NCBI GenBank assembly: GCA_025363475.1
Contig: JANYDS010000056.1
Span: 1-55,080 of the forward strand
DNA from: Terriglobia bacterium
Lineage (GTDB): Bacteria > Acidobacteriota > Terriglobia > Bryobacterales > Bryobacteraceae
Reading direction: 5' to 3'
DNA length: 55,080 nucleotides
Shown: in pieces, positions 1 through 7,921 of the stretch
How the letters are laid out: every line of letters starts with the position of its first letter
Position numbering within the stretch: position 1 is the stretch's first letter
Position numbers and translations under genes: made by a program
The notes under the pieces: generated by a model
Told to the model about the DNA's origin: nothing
Database searches by the model: none
The model's input: only the letters and a program-made list of their open reading frames with translations

Positions 1-288
1 CGGACGAAATCCTCCATCGGATTAGAAACGGCGTGCATGGATGCCGGAGCTTGACGCCAGCGCAGAAAGGCCTAGTGCTGGTCGCTCTGGACTCAAAACT
101 GGCAGAGTGTTGACGGCTAATGATCCTGCCGCACAGAAAGCCGTTCCGAGTTGTGCAAATGCCAGATATGGAGTCCGCGCGGAGTCCAAACCGACCAAAC
201 TGGCGTTTTGGCGTCCACTTGGCGTCCAAATCGCTTCACCCTAAGTCTTGTGTTTTCAGTAAGGACCGTCTGTAAGTGATTGATATTT
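1..288. other. Gene-free tail of a possible integrated element
   Basis: I see no convincing gene here. Open frames in this stretch have no recognisable domain and run into the tRNA fragment that follows at 289-338. Because that fragment is a tRNA 3' half without its 5' half, the DNA to its left is where an integrated element would lie, so this may be the inner end of such an element. No integrase can be seen; it would normally sit next to the rebuilt complete tRNA, which would be outside the window to the left. Confidence 0.35.
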
Positions 289-338
289 GTTGCTTGGGGT
301 GCAAGAGGTCGTGGGTTCGACTCCCGCCAGCCCGACCA
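289..338 (+). other. 3' half of a tRNA-Pro(GGG)-like gene, attachment-site remnant
   Basis: The stretch folds as the 3' part of a tRNA. The anticodon loop is TTGGGGT (294-300, anticodon GGG), the 3' anticodon stem GCAAG (301-305), the variable loop AGGTC (306-310), the T stem GTGGG/CCCGC (311-315 and 323-327) around TTCGACT, and the acceptor strand CAGCCCG with A and an encoded CCA (328-338). The 5' anticodon strand GTTGC pairs at four of five positions. Nothing upstream supplies a D arm or a CGGGCTG acceptor strand, so this is not a working tRNA gene. Tyrosine recombinases often recombine in the anticodon or T loop of tRNA genes and leave such displaced 3' halves, so an att site is the best reading. 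The anticodon assignment rests on fold alone. Confidence 0.7.
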
Positions 339-357
339 GTATTTCCTCACACATTTG

Positions 358-389
358 CAGAAACCGGATCTCCCCAAGTCCGGTTTCTG
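358..389 (+). terminator. Hairpin after the tRNA fragment
   Basis: A perfect 11-bp inverted repeat (358-368 and 379-389) encloses a 10-nt loop. A run of T follows only at 412-419, so this is a plausible but not textbook terminator. It would have ended the tRNA transcript at the original site. Confidence 0.5.
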
Positions 390-524
390 TGGTCCCTCCG
401 AGCTGTAGTCTTGTTTTTTGAGTGCCCCCGGGGCGTTCCGGGCGCATTGTGAGTCAGGCGCCGTCTGTTCCCCTCCTCATGTCCCGGAGCTTCGCAACCA
501 GCCATGTCGATTCGGTTGAGAATC

Positions 525-1394
525 TCAGATTCCCATCAGTGAGCGGGCCTGCACTTTCCAGGCACCGTCGCGCAGAACGACGAGAAAAAGGCCTTCGTCG
601 GTGGAGAGGATTTTGCCGTCGCGACCGAAGCGGCTGAACTTTACCGTAAGGTTGACGCCGTTCGCAGTGGTCTGCACAACCTTCACGTCGTCAATGCGCG
701 TCTGATACCAGGTGCGCTGGCGGCCCGGTTCGGTGCCACTCAGAAATTCGGACCTGGTGTGCCACACTTCGACGCGGTCATCGGCTATGCGCACGTGCGG
801 GTAGTGGATTGCCGAGGCAACCTGCTCAGGGTCGTGCGCGTTCCACGCGCGGAAGAATTCGGTGACGGCAGCGCCACCCGCAGAACCGTTTTTCGTTTCG
901 GTGGCTGCGTCGAGGGTTCCGGTTCCCGCAGCGAAGCGCGCGAGAACGCCCCAATGGCCGTCGACGTTCGTGACTACATAGATGATGGCGCTCGCGGTCT
1001 GTGGGAGCCCTTCCGCAGTGAAGCGTTGCCAGCTTCCGGCGATGTGGACTTTCGACAGCCCGACCTGAAGTACTTCACGAGAGACCCATTCGCTGTGATG
1101 CCAGCCGGTACGGCGGGTTTGCTTGAAATTCACGCCGGCCGCATACACAGCGGGCGTCTGGCTCACTTCGAACTGTCCGGCACCCGGACGGACGTGCGGA
1201 TAGTGCAGCGATCTGGCCCAGAGCGAGGGATCCTGGGAATTCCAGGATTCGAGGTAGCGGTCGAGGGCGCGCATCCCTTCCCAGGCGCGCAGCGCGACGG
1301 AGTTCGCGTCGAGAGGAGCCTGCGCGCGGAGAAGAGTGCCGCCGATAATGGCGACAAGTACACAGGCACGGAACAGAGGTCTCGCGGGATACAT
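525..1394 (-). CDS. Exported protein with two NTF2/SnoaL-like domains
   Basis: This 289-residue protein begins with a short positive N-terminus and a hydrophobic signal-like segment (about residues 7-25, ending near LRAQA). The rest is an internal duplication: each half has an N-terminal helix with W and D/H residues (SWNSQDP near residue 50, AWNAHDP near 187), then a HYPHVR motif, then beta strands ending in a W near the C-terminus of each half. That pattern fits the NTF2/SnoaL fold, a cone-shaped pocket used by both enzymes and binding proteins. No catalytic residues can be assigned, so the substrate is unknown. It is divergent from the relic at 1505-1819. The duplication can be seen directly; the fold is inferred. 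Confidence 0.75.
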   Translation of the reverse strand: MYPARPLFRACVLVAIIGGTLLRAQAPLDANSVALRAWEGMRALDRYLESWNSQDPSLWARSLHYPHVRPGAGQFEVSQTPAVYAAGVNFKQTRRTGWHHSEWVSREVLQVGLSKVHIAGSWQRFTAEGLPQTASAIIYVVTNVDGHWGVLARFAAGTGTLDAATETKNGSAGGAAVTEFFRAWNAHDPEQVASAIHYPHVRIADDRVEVWHTRSEFLSGTEPGRQRTWYQTRIDDVKVVQTTANGVNLTVKFSRFGRDGKILSTDEGLFLVVLRDGAWKVQARSLMGI

Positions 1395-1504
1395 GAAAAC
1401 AGTGTAGAGGGTGCGACTTGGGTTTCAGCAGAAACGCGCGCCGGGCGATCTCACTCTGGAAGGCGGCTTAGCGAAATCATCGGCCAGGCTCAGTACCCTC
1501 GTTC

Positions 1505-1819
1505 CGAATCACTGCTCTCGCCGTTGGAATCGCCTGCGCCGCGTCTCCTTACAGAGTAAAAATTTACCGCCCCACGGTTGTCGGTACAACCGAACTGAGC
1601 GCGGGCGACTATAAAGTTGAAATGCAAGGCGACAAACCCGTATTTACCATCGGCAAGAAGAGTGTCGAGGTTCCAGCCACGCTTGAGAAGGGTGACAAGA
1701 AATTTCTTGTGACAACCTACACGGCACTCGATTCTAAAATCAAACAGATTGAACTGGGCGGCACCACCGACAGAATCATTTTCGCCACCGAATCTGCGGC
1801 TTCCAGCGGCACCAAATAG
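1505..1819 (+). pseudogene. Start-less copy of a small exported protein family
   Basis: Read in frame, this encodes a signal-peptide-like stretch (ITALAVGIACAAS from 1508) followed by about 85 residues with the pattern AGDYKVEMQG ... IKQIELGGTTDRIIF. The intact paralogue at 4547-4891 (minus strand) has the same layout: LAVGIASAA, PGNYKVQVEG, VEEIRLGGTSTKLIF. Between the upstream in-frame stop (TAG at 1469) and the first ATG (1622) there is no ATG, GTG or TTG. A start at 1622 would delete the signal peptide and a third of the domain. Either the start has been lost or a rare codon such as ATC (1508) is used; no Shine-Dalgarno sequence precedes it. I treat it as a decayed copy. Confidence 0.6.
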
Positions 1820-1922
1820 TCTGGCAATTTGAACGGTCACTTCCCTCGCGTCACCTTTGCCAGGGGAGCGACCGTGTCCACACACCGTGGTATGCTTCGG
1901 TCGCCAAGACCGGATTGACCCT

Positions 1923-2345
1923 TTGAAACGATTTTTTCCGCAGACTCTTCTCTTCCTGGTTTACCTGCTATCTGGATTTGCTGGTTCAGCGCTTTTGTTG
2001 GCCCACCATTCGTTCACAGCTGAGTTCGACGATAAACAGCCGGTCAGAATATCCGGCACCATCACCAAAATCGACTGGGTCAATCCTCACGTCTGGTTTT
2101 ACGCCGATGTAAAAACTCCCGGGGGCGGCGTCACCAACTGGGGATTCTCCGGCGGTGCACCCGGCCTGCTGACACGGCGAGGCATCACCAGAGAACAACT
2201 CTGCGCTGGCACTTCCGTGGTGATTGAAGGCTATCGCGCAAAGGATGGCTCAGCCAACGCTTCCGGCGGAAGAGTGACGTTCGCGGATGGCAGTAGTATT
2301 CTCACGGCTGGCTCGGTGGACAAAGTTCCCGGCGGCACACAGTAA
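1923..2345 (+). CDS. Exported DUF6152-like protein
   Basis: I place the start at TTG 1923, where the frame begins LKRFFPQ and leads straight into a hydrophobic signal segment ending near LLAHHS; the upstream ATG at 1857 would add 22 residues with no signal-peptide character. The mature part carries HHSFTAEFD, then GTITKIDWVNPHVWFY, then a C-terminal GGRVTFADGS. This matches the DUF6152 layout, small exported beta-rich proteins common in Acidobacteriota and Proteobacteria and of unknown function. The conserved HHS and NPH residues could bind a metal, but that is a guess. It lies 104 bp after the relic and 91 bp before the hydrolase gene. Confidence 0.75.
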   Translation: MKRFFPQTLLFLVYLLSGFAGSALLLAHHSFTAEFDDKQPVRISGTITKIDWVNPHVWFYADVKTPGGGVTNWGFSGGAPGLLTRRGITREQLCAGTSVVIEGYRAKDGSANASGGRVTFADGSSILTAGSVDKVPGGTQ

Positions 2346-2436
2346 CTGCAAGGTGACGCAGCCGGACGCGACTGCTCAATATGCAGTGTCCCTCTGGTGA
2401 AGCTGGTATGCTACGGGAAATGTCAGGCTCCAGATA

Positions 2437-3336
2437 ATGCGTTCAAGCGCCTCGTTAGTAATTTTTGCTCTCGCCTTGTGCGCCTGCGCGGATGCCCAAC
2501 AGGTAAAACACCGAGCCCTCCCTGCGGGCAAAAACTACGGCTCGAACTCCGCAGCCGGAAAGACCTTCACGCACGACGGCGTCAAGCTTTACTACGAAGT
2601 TTATGGCGCTGGCCAGCCTCTGTTGTTGATTCATGGCAATGGCAGCAGCATCAGTGAGATGGGCACCATGATTGAACATTTCCGCAAACGCTACCAGGTG
2701 ATTGCCATGGATAGCCGGGATCAGGGCAAGTCAGGGGACAGTGCCGATCAGCTGAATTACACCAGGATGACCGACGATCTTGCCGCACTGCTCGAGCATT
2801 TGAAAGCACCACCCGCGTATGTACTCGGCTGGAGTGACGGGGGTATTGAGGGGTTGCTGCTGGCCATTCAGCATCCGGACAAAGTGAGGATGATCGCTGC
2901 GATGGCCGCCAATTTGAAGCCTGAAGGCGCACACCCGGATGCTCTGGCAATGGTCCTGTCCATGATTGATGCCATGCCTGCCGCCGACCGCGAGACGCCG
3001 CAGGGCAAGCGGGATCTCAAGGTGACTAAACTGATGCTGGACCAGCCGAATATCGATCCCCGTGCTCTCGAAGCAATCACGGTGCCGGTGCTTGTACTGG
3101 CAGGTGATCATGACCTGATTTCAGATGACCATACGCTTGAGATTTACCACCACCTTCCCAACAGCCAGCTCTGCATTTTCCCGAATGCGACGCACATGAT
3201 TCCTTATGACGATCCTGCGCTTTTCAACTCCACAGTCGAGCGCTTCTTCCGCACTCCATTCGTGAAAAAGGACCGCGTTAAGGACTTCCTCAAGTCGTTC
3301 GAGGCGCTGAAGGCAGGGCAGCCTGGAATGCGTTGA
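2437..3336 (+). CDS. Exported alpha/beta-hydrolase
   Basis: This 299-residue protein has an N-terminal signal peptide (residues 1-20, ending in CADAQ) and a standard alpha/beta-hydrolase core. Visible landmarks are LLIHGNGSS (oxyanion-hole HG, near 66), the nucleophile elbow GWSDGG near residue 130 (G-x-S-x-G), the acid in VLAGDHD near 222, and the catalytic His in NATHMIP near 251. All three triad members are therefore present. The family covers esterases, lactonases and C-C hydrolases, and the cap between the elbow and the acid gives no clear substrate clue. It would act in the periplasm. The next gene starts 36 bp downstream on the same strand, so the two may be co-transcribed. Confidence 0.85.
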   Translation: MRSSASLVIFALALCACADAQQVKHRALPAGKNYGSNSAAGKTFTHDGVKLYYEVYGAGQPLLLIHGNGSSISEMGTMIEHFRKRYQVIAMDSRDQGKSGDSADQLNYTRMTDDLAALLEHLKAPPAYVLGWSDGGIEGLLLAIQHPDKVRMIAAMAANLKPEGAHPDALAMVLSMIDAMPAADRETPQGKRDLKVTKLMLDQPNIDPRALEAITVPVLVLAGDHDLISDDHTLEIYHHLPNSQLCIFPNATHMIPYDDPALFNSTVERFFRTPFVKKDRVKDFLKSFEALKAGQPGMR

Positions 3337-3371
3337 TGCGGCGATGCGGCGGTCATTGGTTGAGGAGATTT

Positions 3372-4550
3372 ATGCAACGCAGATATATTGCCCTGCTCGC
3401 GTTTGCGGGTTTGTGGAATAGTTCCGGACTTCAAGCACAATCCAGTCAGCGCGTTAATCTTCACGTCTCGGAGACGGCGGGCATTCGCAGAACGGCCTTC
3501 CCCGTGAACGCGCGTGTCTCTCTGGCACGCGGAGCGATAGCCCAACCGGATCATGCACGCCTTACGATCGGTGGCGCCGAAGTACCCGCACAATATTCGG
3601 CGGAGAGCCGTTGGCCGGATGGTTCTGTAGAGTGGCTCGATGTCGATTTCAACGTAGCCATCGGGCCGGCGGCAACGCTGGACTATCAACTCGAATTCGG
3701 GGAGAACGTCAAGGCAGCCGAACCACCGCGAGGCCTGGCCGTGGAAGGCGGCGCAGACTTTATTCAAGTGGGAAATATCAAGTTCAGCCGGGGCGGTTCG
3801 CCCCTGATTGCCTCAGTGAGATATCGCGGCGAGGAGATCGGGAAAGGAACCAATGGCCTGTTCGTTACGGATCAAACTGGTCATCGTTTTGACCTGTCGA
3901 ACGCGGGCGATGTAACCACGGAAATACTGAAGACCGGACCTCTGTTCGCTGCGGTCCGCTATTCCGGCTACATCAATATCGACTCCGGTTACCAGGCTCC
4001 GTTTGCCCTCATGGTGGAAATGCCCAACAGCAAGACTTTGGTGAAAATCACAGCTGTTGTAATTGACCCGGAAAAGCGGTTGCGGGAGATTTCGATCGCG
4101 ACTCCGCTGGCCTTCAGCGCCTTCCCGCTTGTCTGGGACTTTGGCACGAGCCGCTGGACGTATGGATCCATGCGAGCCATTACTGATTCAGTTATGCTCA
4201 CGCAAACCCCGCATGACTGGAACATAGTAACTTCGAGTGGCGGAAAAGCTCAACTGTATGAGACTTCAGGAACTACACCAGCGGGCGCGGTGCGATGGGG
4301 ACACATCCAGGACGCAAAGGAAGTGGTAGCTTTCGCTCTGGAGAGCCATGCCGATCAGGCCGATGGCGCGTGGAACATCAGGCTGGAAGGCAGCGGTCAG
4401 CTTGCGTTTAGTTATGCGGCGGCATCTCCTGCAACCGAACACCGGATGACTGTTTATGAACATTTCGTGACGACGCCGGTGCAGATCGGCGCCGCCACCA
4501 GTCCGTCGGCGATACTAAGTCCGCTGACGGTTACCGTTGAGCCTCATTAG
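3372..4550 (+). CDS. Exported RIFT-barrel protein, lyase-like
   Basis: The start at ATG 3372 is preferred over 3333 because GAGGAG lies at 3362-3367 and a signal peptide (MQRRYIALLAFAG ... LQAQ) follows at once. The mature protein, about 370 residues, opens with a beta-rich region containing the motif FPVNARVSLARGAI and SRWPDGSVEWLDVDF, typical of the N-terminal RIFT barrel of YetA/PcRGLX-like exo-rhamnogalacturonan lyase-type proteins. Those proteins act on pectin-like polysaccharides, but here the long catalytic (alpha/alpha)6 part is missing, so a truncated or binding-only role is possible. The stop overlaps by 4 bp with the stop of the convergent gene at 4547. Family recognition is by motif only. 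Confidence 0.6.
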   Translation: MQRRYIALLAFAGLWNSSGLQAQSSQRVNLHVSETAGIRRTAFPVNARVSLARGAIAQPDHARLTIGGAEVPAQYSAESRWPDGSVEWLDVDFNVAIGPAATLDYQLEFGENVKAAEPPRGLAVEGGADFIQVGNIKFSRGGSPLIASVRYRGEEIGKGTNGLFVTDQTGHRFDLSNAGDVTTEILKTGPLFAAVRYSGYINIDSGYQAPFALMVEMPNSKTLVKITAVVIDPEKRLREISIATPLAFSAFPLVWDFGTSRWTYGSMRAITDSVMLTQTPHDWNIVTSSGGKAQLYETSGTTPAGAVRWGHIQDAKEVVAFALESHADQADGAWNIRLEGSGQLAFSYAAASPATEHRMTVYEHFVTTPVQIGAATSPSAILSPLTVTVEPH

Positions 4551-4891
4551 TTACCGGTCGCTTCGCCGGTGCCGCTGAATATGAGTTTTGTGGATGTGCC
4601 GCCAAGGCGGATTTCTTCCACTTTGTACTTGCCGTCAGCAATGTGATACTGCACGGTGGTCGAGGTATACTTCGACGCGTTCTGCGTAGGCGTCACTTGT
4701 GCCTGGACGCTCCCCCCGTCGCCCTTGATGGTGACGCTGCTCCCTTCCACCTGGACCTTGTAATTGCCTGGCTTGAGCTCTTTGCCAGCTACCGTAGCCG
4801 GGGTGTGGAGCGTGAGATTGTAGCTATTTGCCGCGCTGGCAATTCCAACCGCGAGTGTGCTGAGAGACAAAAATAACGTTGCGAATTTCAT
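4547..4891 (-). CDS. Small exported protein, acidobacterial family
   Basis: The start at 4891 follows an AGGAG box (in the complement of about 4898-4905) and begins MKFATLF, a clean signal peptide cleaved near IASAA. The 95-residue mature protein is beta-rich, with PGNYKVQVEG near the middle and VEEIRLGGTSTKLIF at the end. The relic at 1505-1819 is a clear paralogue with the same motif order. I recognise the family only as small exported proteins often seen in Acidobacteriota; no function is known to me. The gene is divergent from the amidase at 5109 and converges, stop overlapping stop, with the RIFT-barrel gene. Confidence 0.7.
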   Translation of the reverse strand: MKFATLFLSLSTLAVGIASAANSYNLTLHTPATVAGKELKPGNYKVQVEGSSVTIKGDGGSVQAQVTPTQNASKYTSTTVQYHIADGKYKVEEIRLGGTSTKLIFSGTGEATGN

Positions 4892-5068
4892 GGTGAGGCT
4901 CCTGTTCGATTTGTTCGTTCTGACTTGCTTTGGGTGAGAAGGACATGAGAGCAACTCCGGTCGCGAGCCGGAGCGCTCGTGTCGCTCTTTTAACTGCTAA
5001 TCGGGGAGTTCTGTTGGGTTCGTCCCTTGCCCATAGATACGAACCAGGACCGGATCTGTTCCGCGTGA

Positions 5069-5086
5069 TTGCAAAAAAATTTGCAA
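5069..5086. promoter_or_regulatory. AT-rich inverted repeat in a divergent promoter region
   Basis: TTGCAAA and TTTGCAA form a 7-bp perfect inverted repeat with a 4-nt spacer, 23 bp before the amidase start and in the only AT-rich part of the 217-bp divergent intergenic space. It could be an operator. No known regulator can be assigned. Confidence 0.25.
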
Positions 5087-5108
5087 ATATTTTCAAACCG
5101 GAAAATCC

Positions 5109-6080
5109 ATGCGGGTGCTGCCTGATGAGAAGAGTCCGGCGCGATTGCACTCTCTAATTGTGATTGCGGTCGCTATACCTCTGTTTGCGCTATTCTCTGC
5201 GATGTCCGGCGGACCAGCCGGATTGGGGTTTGGCTTCTGGCCATTTCCCCGGATCACTGTGCGGCGTGTCCTGAACCTGCCCGAACCGGCACACGACAAG
5301 GCGTCACTGGAGGTCCTGTCATTGCCTTCCTGCGTTAGAGCGGGACGTATAGTGATCGATGCCGGGCACGGAGGCAGAGATGAAGGCGCAAGCGGACCGC
5401 ACGGTGTCAGGGAAAAGGAAGTCGTCCTTGATGTGGCCCTGCGCCTCTCGTATCTGCTGCAAAACCAGATGGGGGCAGAGGTGATGCTGACTCGCTCGGA
5501 CGACAGCTATGTGGAGTTGCCCACTCGGGTTGCGGCGGCCAATTCGGCTAAGGCCGATATGTTTATTTCCATCCACGCGAACTCAGCCCATTCACCGACT
5601 GCTGCGGGCATCGAGACATATTTCGTCAATATGACATCAAACCCGGCTTTGCTGGAGCTTACCGCAAGGGGTAGATCTGGTGATGCCCGTTCTGAAGCAC
5701 TGGCCCAACTGGTCCAGACATCAGTTTCGGCAGACACAGGCCAGGATCGCGGAGTGAAGAGTGCACCGTTCCTGGTCCTGCTGGGGGTTGAAATGCCAGC
5801 GGTGCTTGCTGAGATCGGCTTCCTGAGTAATCAGGCGGAGGAAAGCAATCTGAATCGCCCTGAATACCGCCAGCGTCTGGCCCGGAACTTGATGACGGGA
5901 ATCGCCCATTATGCAGCCAGGCTAAACGAGCCGCAGTGCTCAAACAAGGCACTTGCGGGCATATTACAGCGGCCTCTGCCAATAAAAACACTACGAGCTA
6001 CTCCGCCAAACCCCAGACACACACATACCCGAGTGAGACTTGGCGCGCATTGGCGCGAGGCTCTCACTACGGGTAACTGA
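5109..6080 (+). CDS. N-acetylmuramoyl-L-alanine amidase, Amidase_3 type
   Basis: The protein cuts the amide bond between MurNAc and L-alanine in peptidoglycan, needed for daughter-cell separation and wall turnover. The N-terminus has a hydrophobic anchor (about residues 15-34). The Amidase_3 domain starts near residue 79 with IVIDAGHGG (zinc ligand H87), continues with REKEV (ligand E102), SIHAN (ligand H156) and ends with AEIGFLSN, which holds the catalytic Glu. There is no AMIN or SPOR domain, so targeting must come from the anchor or from the roughly 45-residue Pro-rich linker. The last 40 residues are basic and low in complexity. It converges with the HU gene, 11 bp apart. Confidence 0.9.
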   Translation: MRVLPDEKSPARLHSLIVIAVAIPLFALFSAMSGGPAGLGFGFWPFPRITVRRVLNLPEPAHDKASLEVLSLPSCVRAGRIVIDAGHGGRDEGASGPHGVREKEVVLDVALRLSYLLQNQMGAEVMLTRSDDSYVELPTRVAAANSAKADMFISIHANSAHSPTAAGIETYFVNMTSNPALLELTARGRSGDARSEALAQLVQTSVSADTGQDRGVKSAPFLVLLGVEMPAVLAEIGFLSNQAEESNLNRPEYRQRLARNLMTGIAHYAARLNEPQCSNKALAGILQRPLPIKTLRATPPNPRHTHTRVRLGAHWREALTTGN

Positions 6081-6091
6081 TTTCGGAAGAA

Positions 6092-6397
6092 CTACTTCTT
6101 CACTTTGGGCGGAACGATCGCGTCTTTCGCACTCTTCGCGATGCGGAACTTCACAACCTTCTTAGCGGCGATCTTGATGCTTTCGCCGGTAGCAGGGTTG
6201 CGTCCCATGCGCGCCTTGCGCTCTACGCGGACCAGGCGGCCGAGGCCGGGGACCACGAAGAGGCCATTTTTCTTAACTTCTTTGATCGCGGTGTCCGAAA
6301 GGAACGCGAGAATTTCTTTCGCCTTCGCGTTGGTGATTTCACACGCATCGGCAATAGCTTTTACAAGCTGGGTCTGAGTCATCGCCTTTTGAGCCAT
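6092..6397 (-). CDS. HU-family DNA-binding protein
   Basis: This protein of about 101 residues has the whole HU/IHF fold: an N-terminal helical part (TQTQLVKAIADACEI), the turn GLFVVPGLGRLVRVERKARMG, the DNA-inserting arm with RNPATGESIKI, and a C-terminal helix (VVKFRIAKSAKDAI). The Pro in RNPATG is the residue that intercalates in DNA. The tail is KVKK, Lys-rich. I chose the start at 6397 (MAQKAM); an ATG five codons upstream is also possible. It acts as a nucleoid protein that bends DNA. Compare the incomplete HU-like domains encoded at 40761-41541. Confidence 0.9.
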   Translation of the reverse strand: MAQKAMTQTQLVKAIADACEITNAKAKEILAFLSDTAIKEVKKNGLFVVPGLGRLVRVERKARMGRNPATGESIKIAAKKVVKFRIAKSAKDAIVPPKVKK

Positions 6398-6442
6398 GGG
6401 AACAGTATACAAGCTTCTGAAACAAAATACGATGATTTTGTT

Positions 6443-7582
6443 TTAAGCGGCGCCGGAACCGGATTTTTGGGCCTGGTCGGCGACCCAGGTGGCGAAGACT
6501 TTGGCACTGCCTTCCATCAGGGCCTGATGCACGCGCGAGTGCTGCGTGGACATCTGCAGATCCACAAAATCATGAAAGCCCTGCGGATTGAAGATGCCGA
6601 GCGAAAGGAACTGGAGCGCCCCGGCAGTCCCATAGAGCGGATCGGGAATCATACTGCCGAAGTCGAGCACCTTTTTCGGGCGGGCACCGGCTACGAAGTC
6701 CATTACGCACTCAACTTCATTGTTGTCGCGCAGCAGGAAGGAAAAAGTCTTGACTGCCCAGTTGAACTTGCCCGGCCCGAAGCCGAAATAGTTTGGAATC
6801 GGAGCATAGTCGATGAACGGGTAACCGATTGCCACTTCGAGCTGGTAGCCCGGCTTGGGATTCGGCACCACATGGACAAAATCCGGGCTCTGCACAACAG
6901 CCACGGCTTCTTTGAACACGTGCTTCACCGGTCCCAGATACACCATAAAATCGTGGAGGTAGCAGGTAAAAAGGGACCAGCGATATTTCGGACCCATCAG
7001 GTTCCAGTCCTGAACCTCTCCAAGCTGATACTCGGGATAGCGGCCATACTCCCCGCTGGCAGTGCAATAGAGCATTTGTTTAAAAGTGAAGCCACCCGGG
7101 TCCCCATCGGGATAAACCCAGTGTGAACTGTTCATGAACCGGCGCAGCACATAATCCTTGAGAACCTGTTGAGCGTCAAGGCCCTGAGGTATCTTGCCGA
7201 ATTCCACTTCCTGCCGCGCACCCAGCGCAGTCAGTTCGCGACCGCTGATCGTGACATCGGCCAGATAGCCGTATGCCTTGTTGTCCAGCTTGTAATCGCG
7301 ATTGAGGCTCAGCAGATGCTGGTCAATCTTGCGGTTTGGATCGCGGGTCCACCGCTCCAGTTGGAGTCCATCCACAAGCGCGATCTCGCTTTTTTCAACC
7401 AGAGACCGTTCGAAGTCCGAAAAATCCGCAGGAATTCCAGTGTGTGCCAGTTGTGGGGTGGTCATTTCGTTGATGAATGCCACTTTAGCGTCCGTTTCGG
7501 CAGATGTCAATTCGTCCGAATTATCACTCTCTGAGTGTGCGGCCTGCGGCAAGAGACATAGATTCCGCCACCAATGCGGCAT
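6443..7582 (-). CDS. Unknown protein, about 350-379 residues
   Basis: I do not recognise this protein. It is rich in aromatic residues and Asp, without a signal peptide or clear membrane segment in its own frame. Visible landmarks are SHWVYPDGDPGGFTF, GPKYRWSLFTCYLHDFMVYLGPV, and a C-terminal FNPQGFHDFVDLQMSTQHSR. The start is uncertain: ATG 7582 makes it overlap the upstream small gene by 59 bp, whereas TTG at 7510 would place the start 14 bp past that gene's stop and ATG 7465 is also in frame. Tight coupling to the membrane protein encoded at 7524-7808 suggests that the two work together. Base composition resembles its neighbours. Confidence 0.65.
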   Translation of the reverse strand: MPHWWRNLCLLPQAAHSESDNSDELTSAETDAKVAFINEMTTPQLAHTGIPADFSDFERSLVEKSEIALVDGLQLERWTRDPNRKIDQHLLSLNRDYKLDNKAYGYLADVTISGRELTALGARQEVEFGKIPQGLDAQQVLKDYVLRRFMNSSHWVYPDGDPGGFTFKQMLYCTASGEYGRYPEYQLGEVQDWNLMGPKYRWSLFTCYLHDFMVYLGPVKHVFKEAVAVVQSPDFVHVVPNPKPGYQLEVAIGYPFIDYAPIPNYFGFGPGKFNWAVKTFSFLLRDNNEVECVMDFVAGARPKKVLDFGSMIPDPLYGTAGALQFLSLGIFNPQGFHDFVDLQMSTQHSRVHQALMEGSAKVFATWVADQAQKSGSGAA

Positions 7583-7808
7583 TGAAGCGGATCAGTTGCT
7601 GACTGATTGACACTCCCTCAGCCTGTGGCGCACGGGAGAGAACCGCCGGTGCCAGCACCACTGGCCGGAAGTCTCGCGCTCGCAGTGGCGGGTCAACGAC
7701 CGCGGAAGAGCCTTTCCTGATCGCGGCACGATGATTACGCCAGCCGCCAATTACCAGGAAGGCGATAGTGGCCGCGGCCACAGACCATGAGATTGCAAGG
7801 TCAGTCAT
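7524..7808 (-). CDS. Small single-pass membrane protein
   Basis: This 94-residue protein has one hydrophobic segment at residues 5-22 (ISWSVAAATIAFLVIGGW), followed by a basic stretch (RNHRAAIRKG) that would stay in the cytoplasm under the positive-inside rule. The rest is soluble and ends in LAAGRTLRE. No family is recognised. It lies just upstream of, and may overlap, the unknown gene at 6443-7582, so it may serve as its membrane partner; alternatively, the two frames are one gene split by a frameshift, since both are in the same direction and overlap. Confidence 0.45.
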   Translation of the reverse strand: MTDLAISWSVAAATIAFLVIGGWRNHRAAIRKGSSAVVDPPLRARDFRPVVLAPAVLSRAPQAEGVSISQQLIRFNAALVAESMSLAAGRTLRE

Positions 7809-7921
7809 TGATTACCATATCGGCGGATTTCCGGAAATTCTTTAGTCCACTTGAGCAGTGTCGCCAGCGACCACTATTCTCAGCCGGTTTTTACGGATTT
7901 CAGTTGTCGCCGGTTCCCTCA

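Noticed and set aside
117-447. Minus-strand frames over the tRNA fragment with SGWRESNPRPLAPQ-like text
   Set aside because: This is the familiar false translation of a tRNA 3' end in reverse; no start signal or domain.
759-1559. 266-residue plus-strand frame over the NTF2-like gene
   Set aside because: No domain, high Arg/Gly typical of an antisense shadow; the opposite strand has a signal peptide and repeated domains.
7787-7921. Upstream extension of the TauE/SafE gene
   Set aside because: The added 45 residues have no membrane or signal character; later ATGs fit better.
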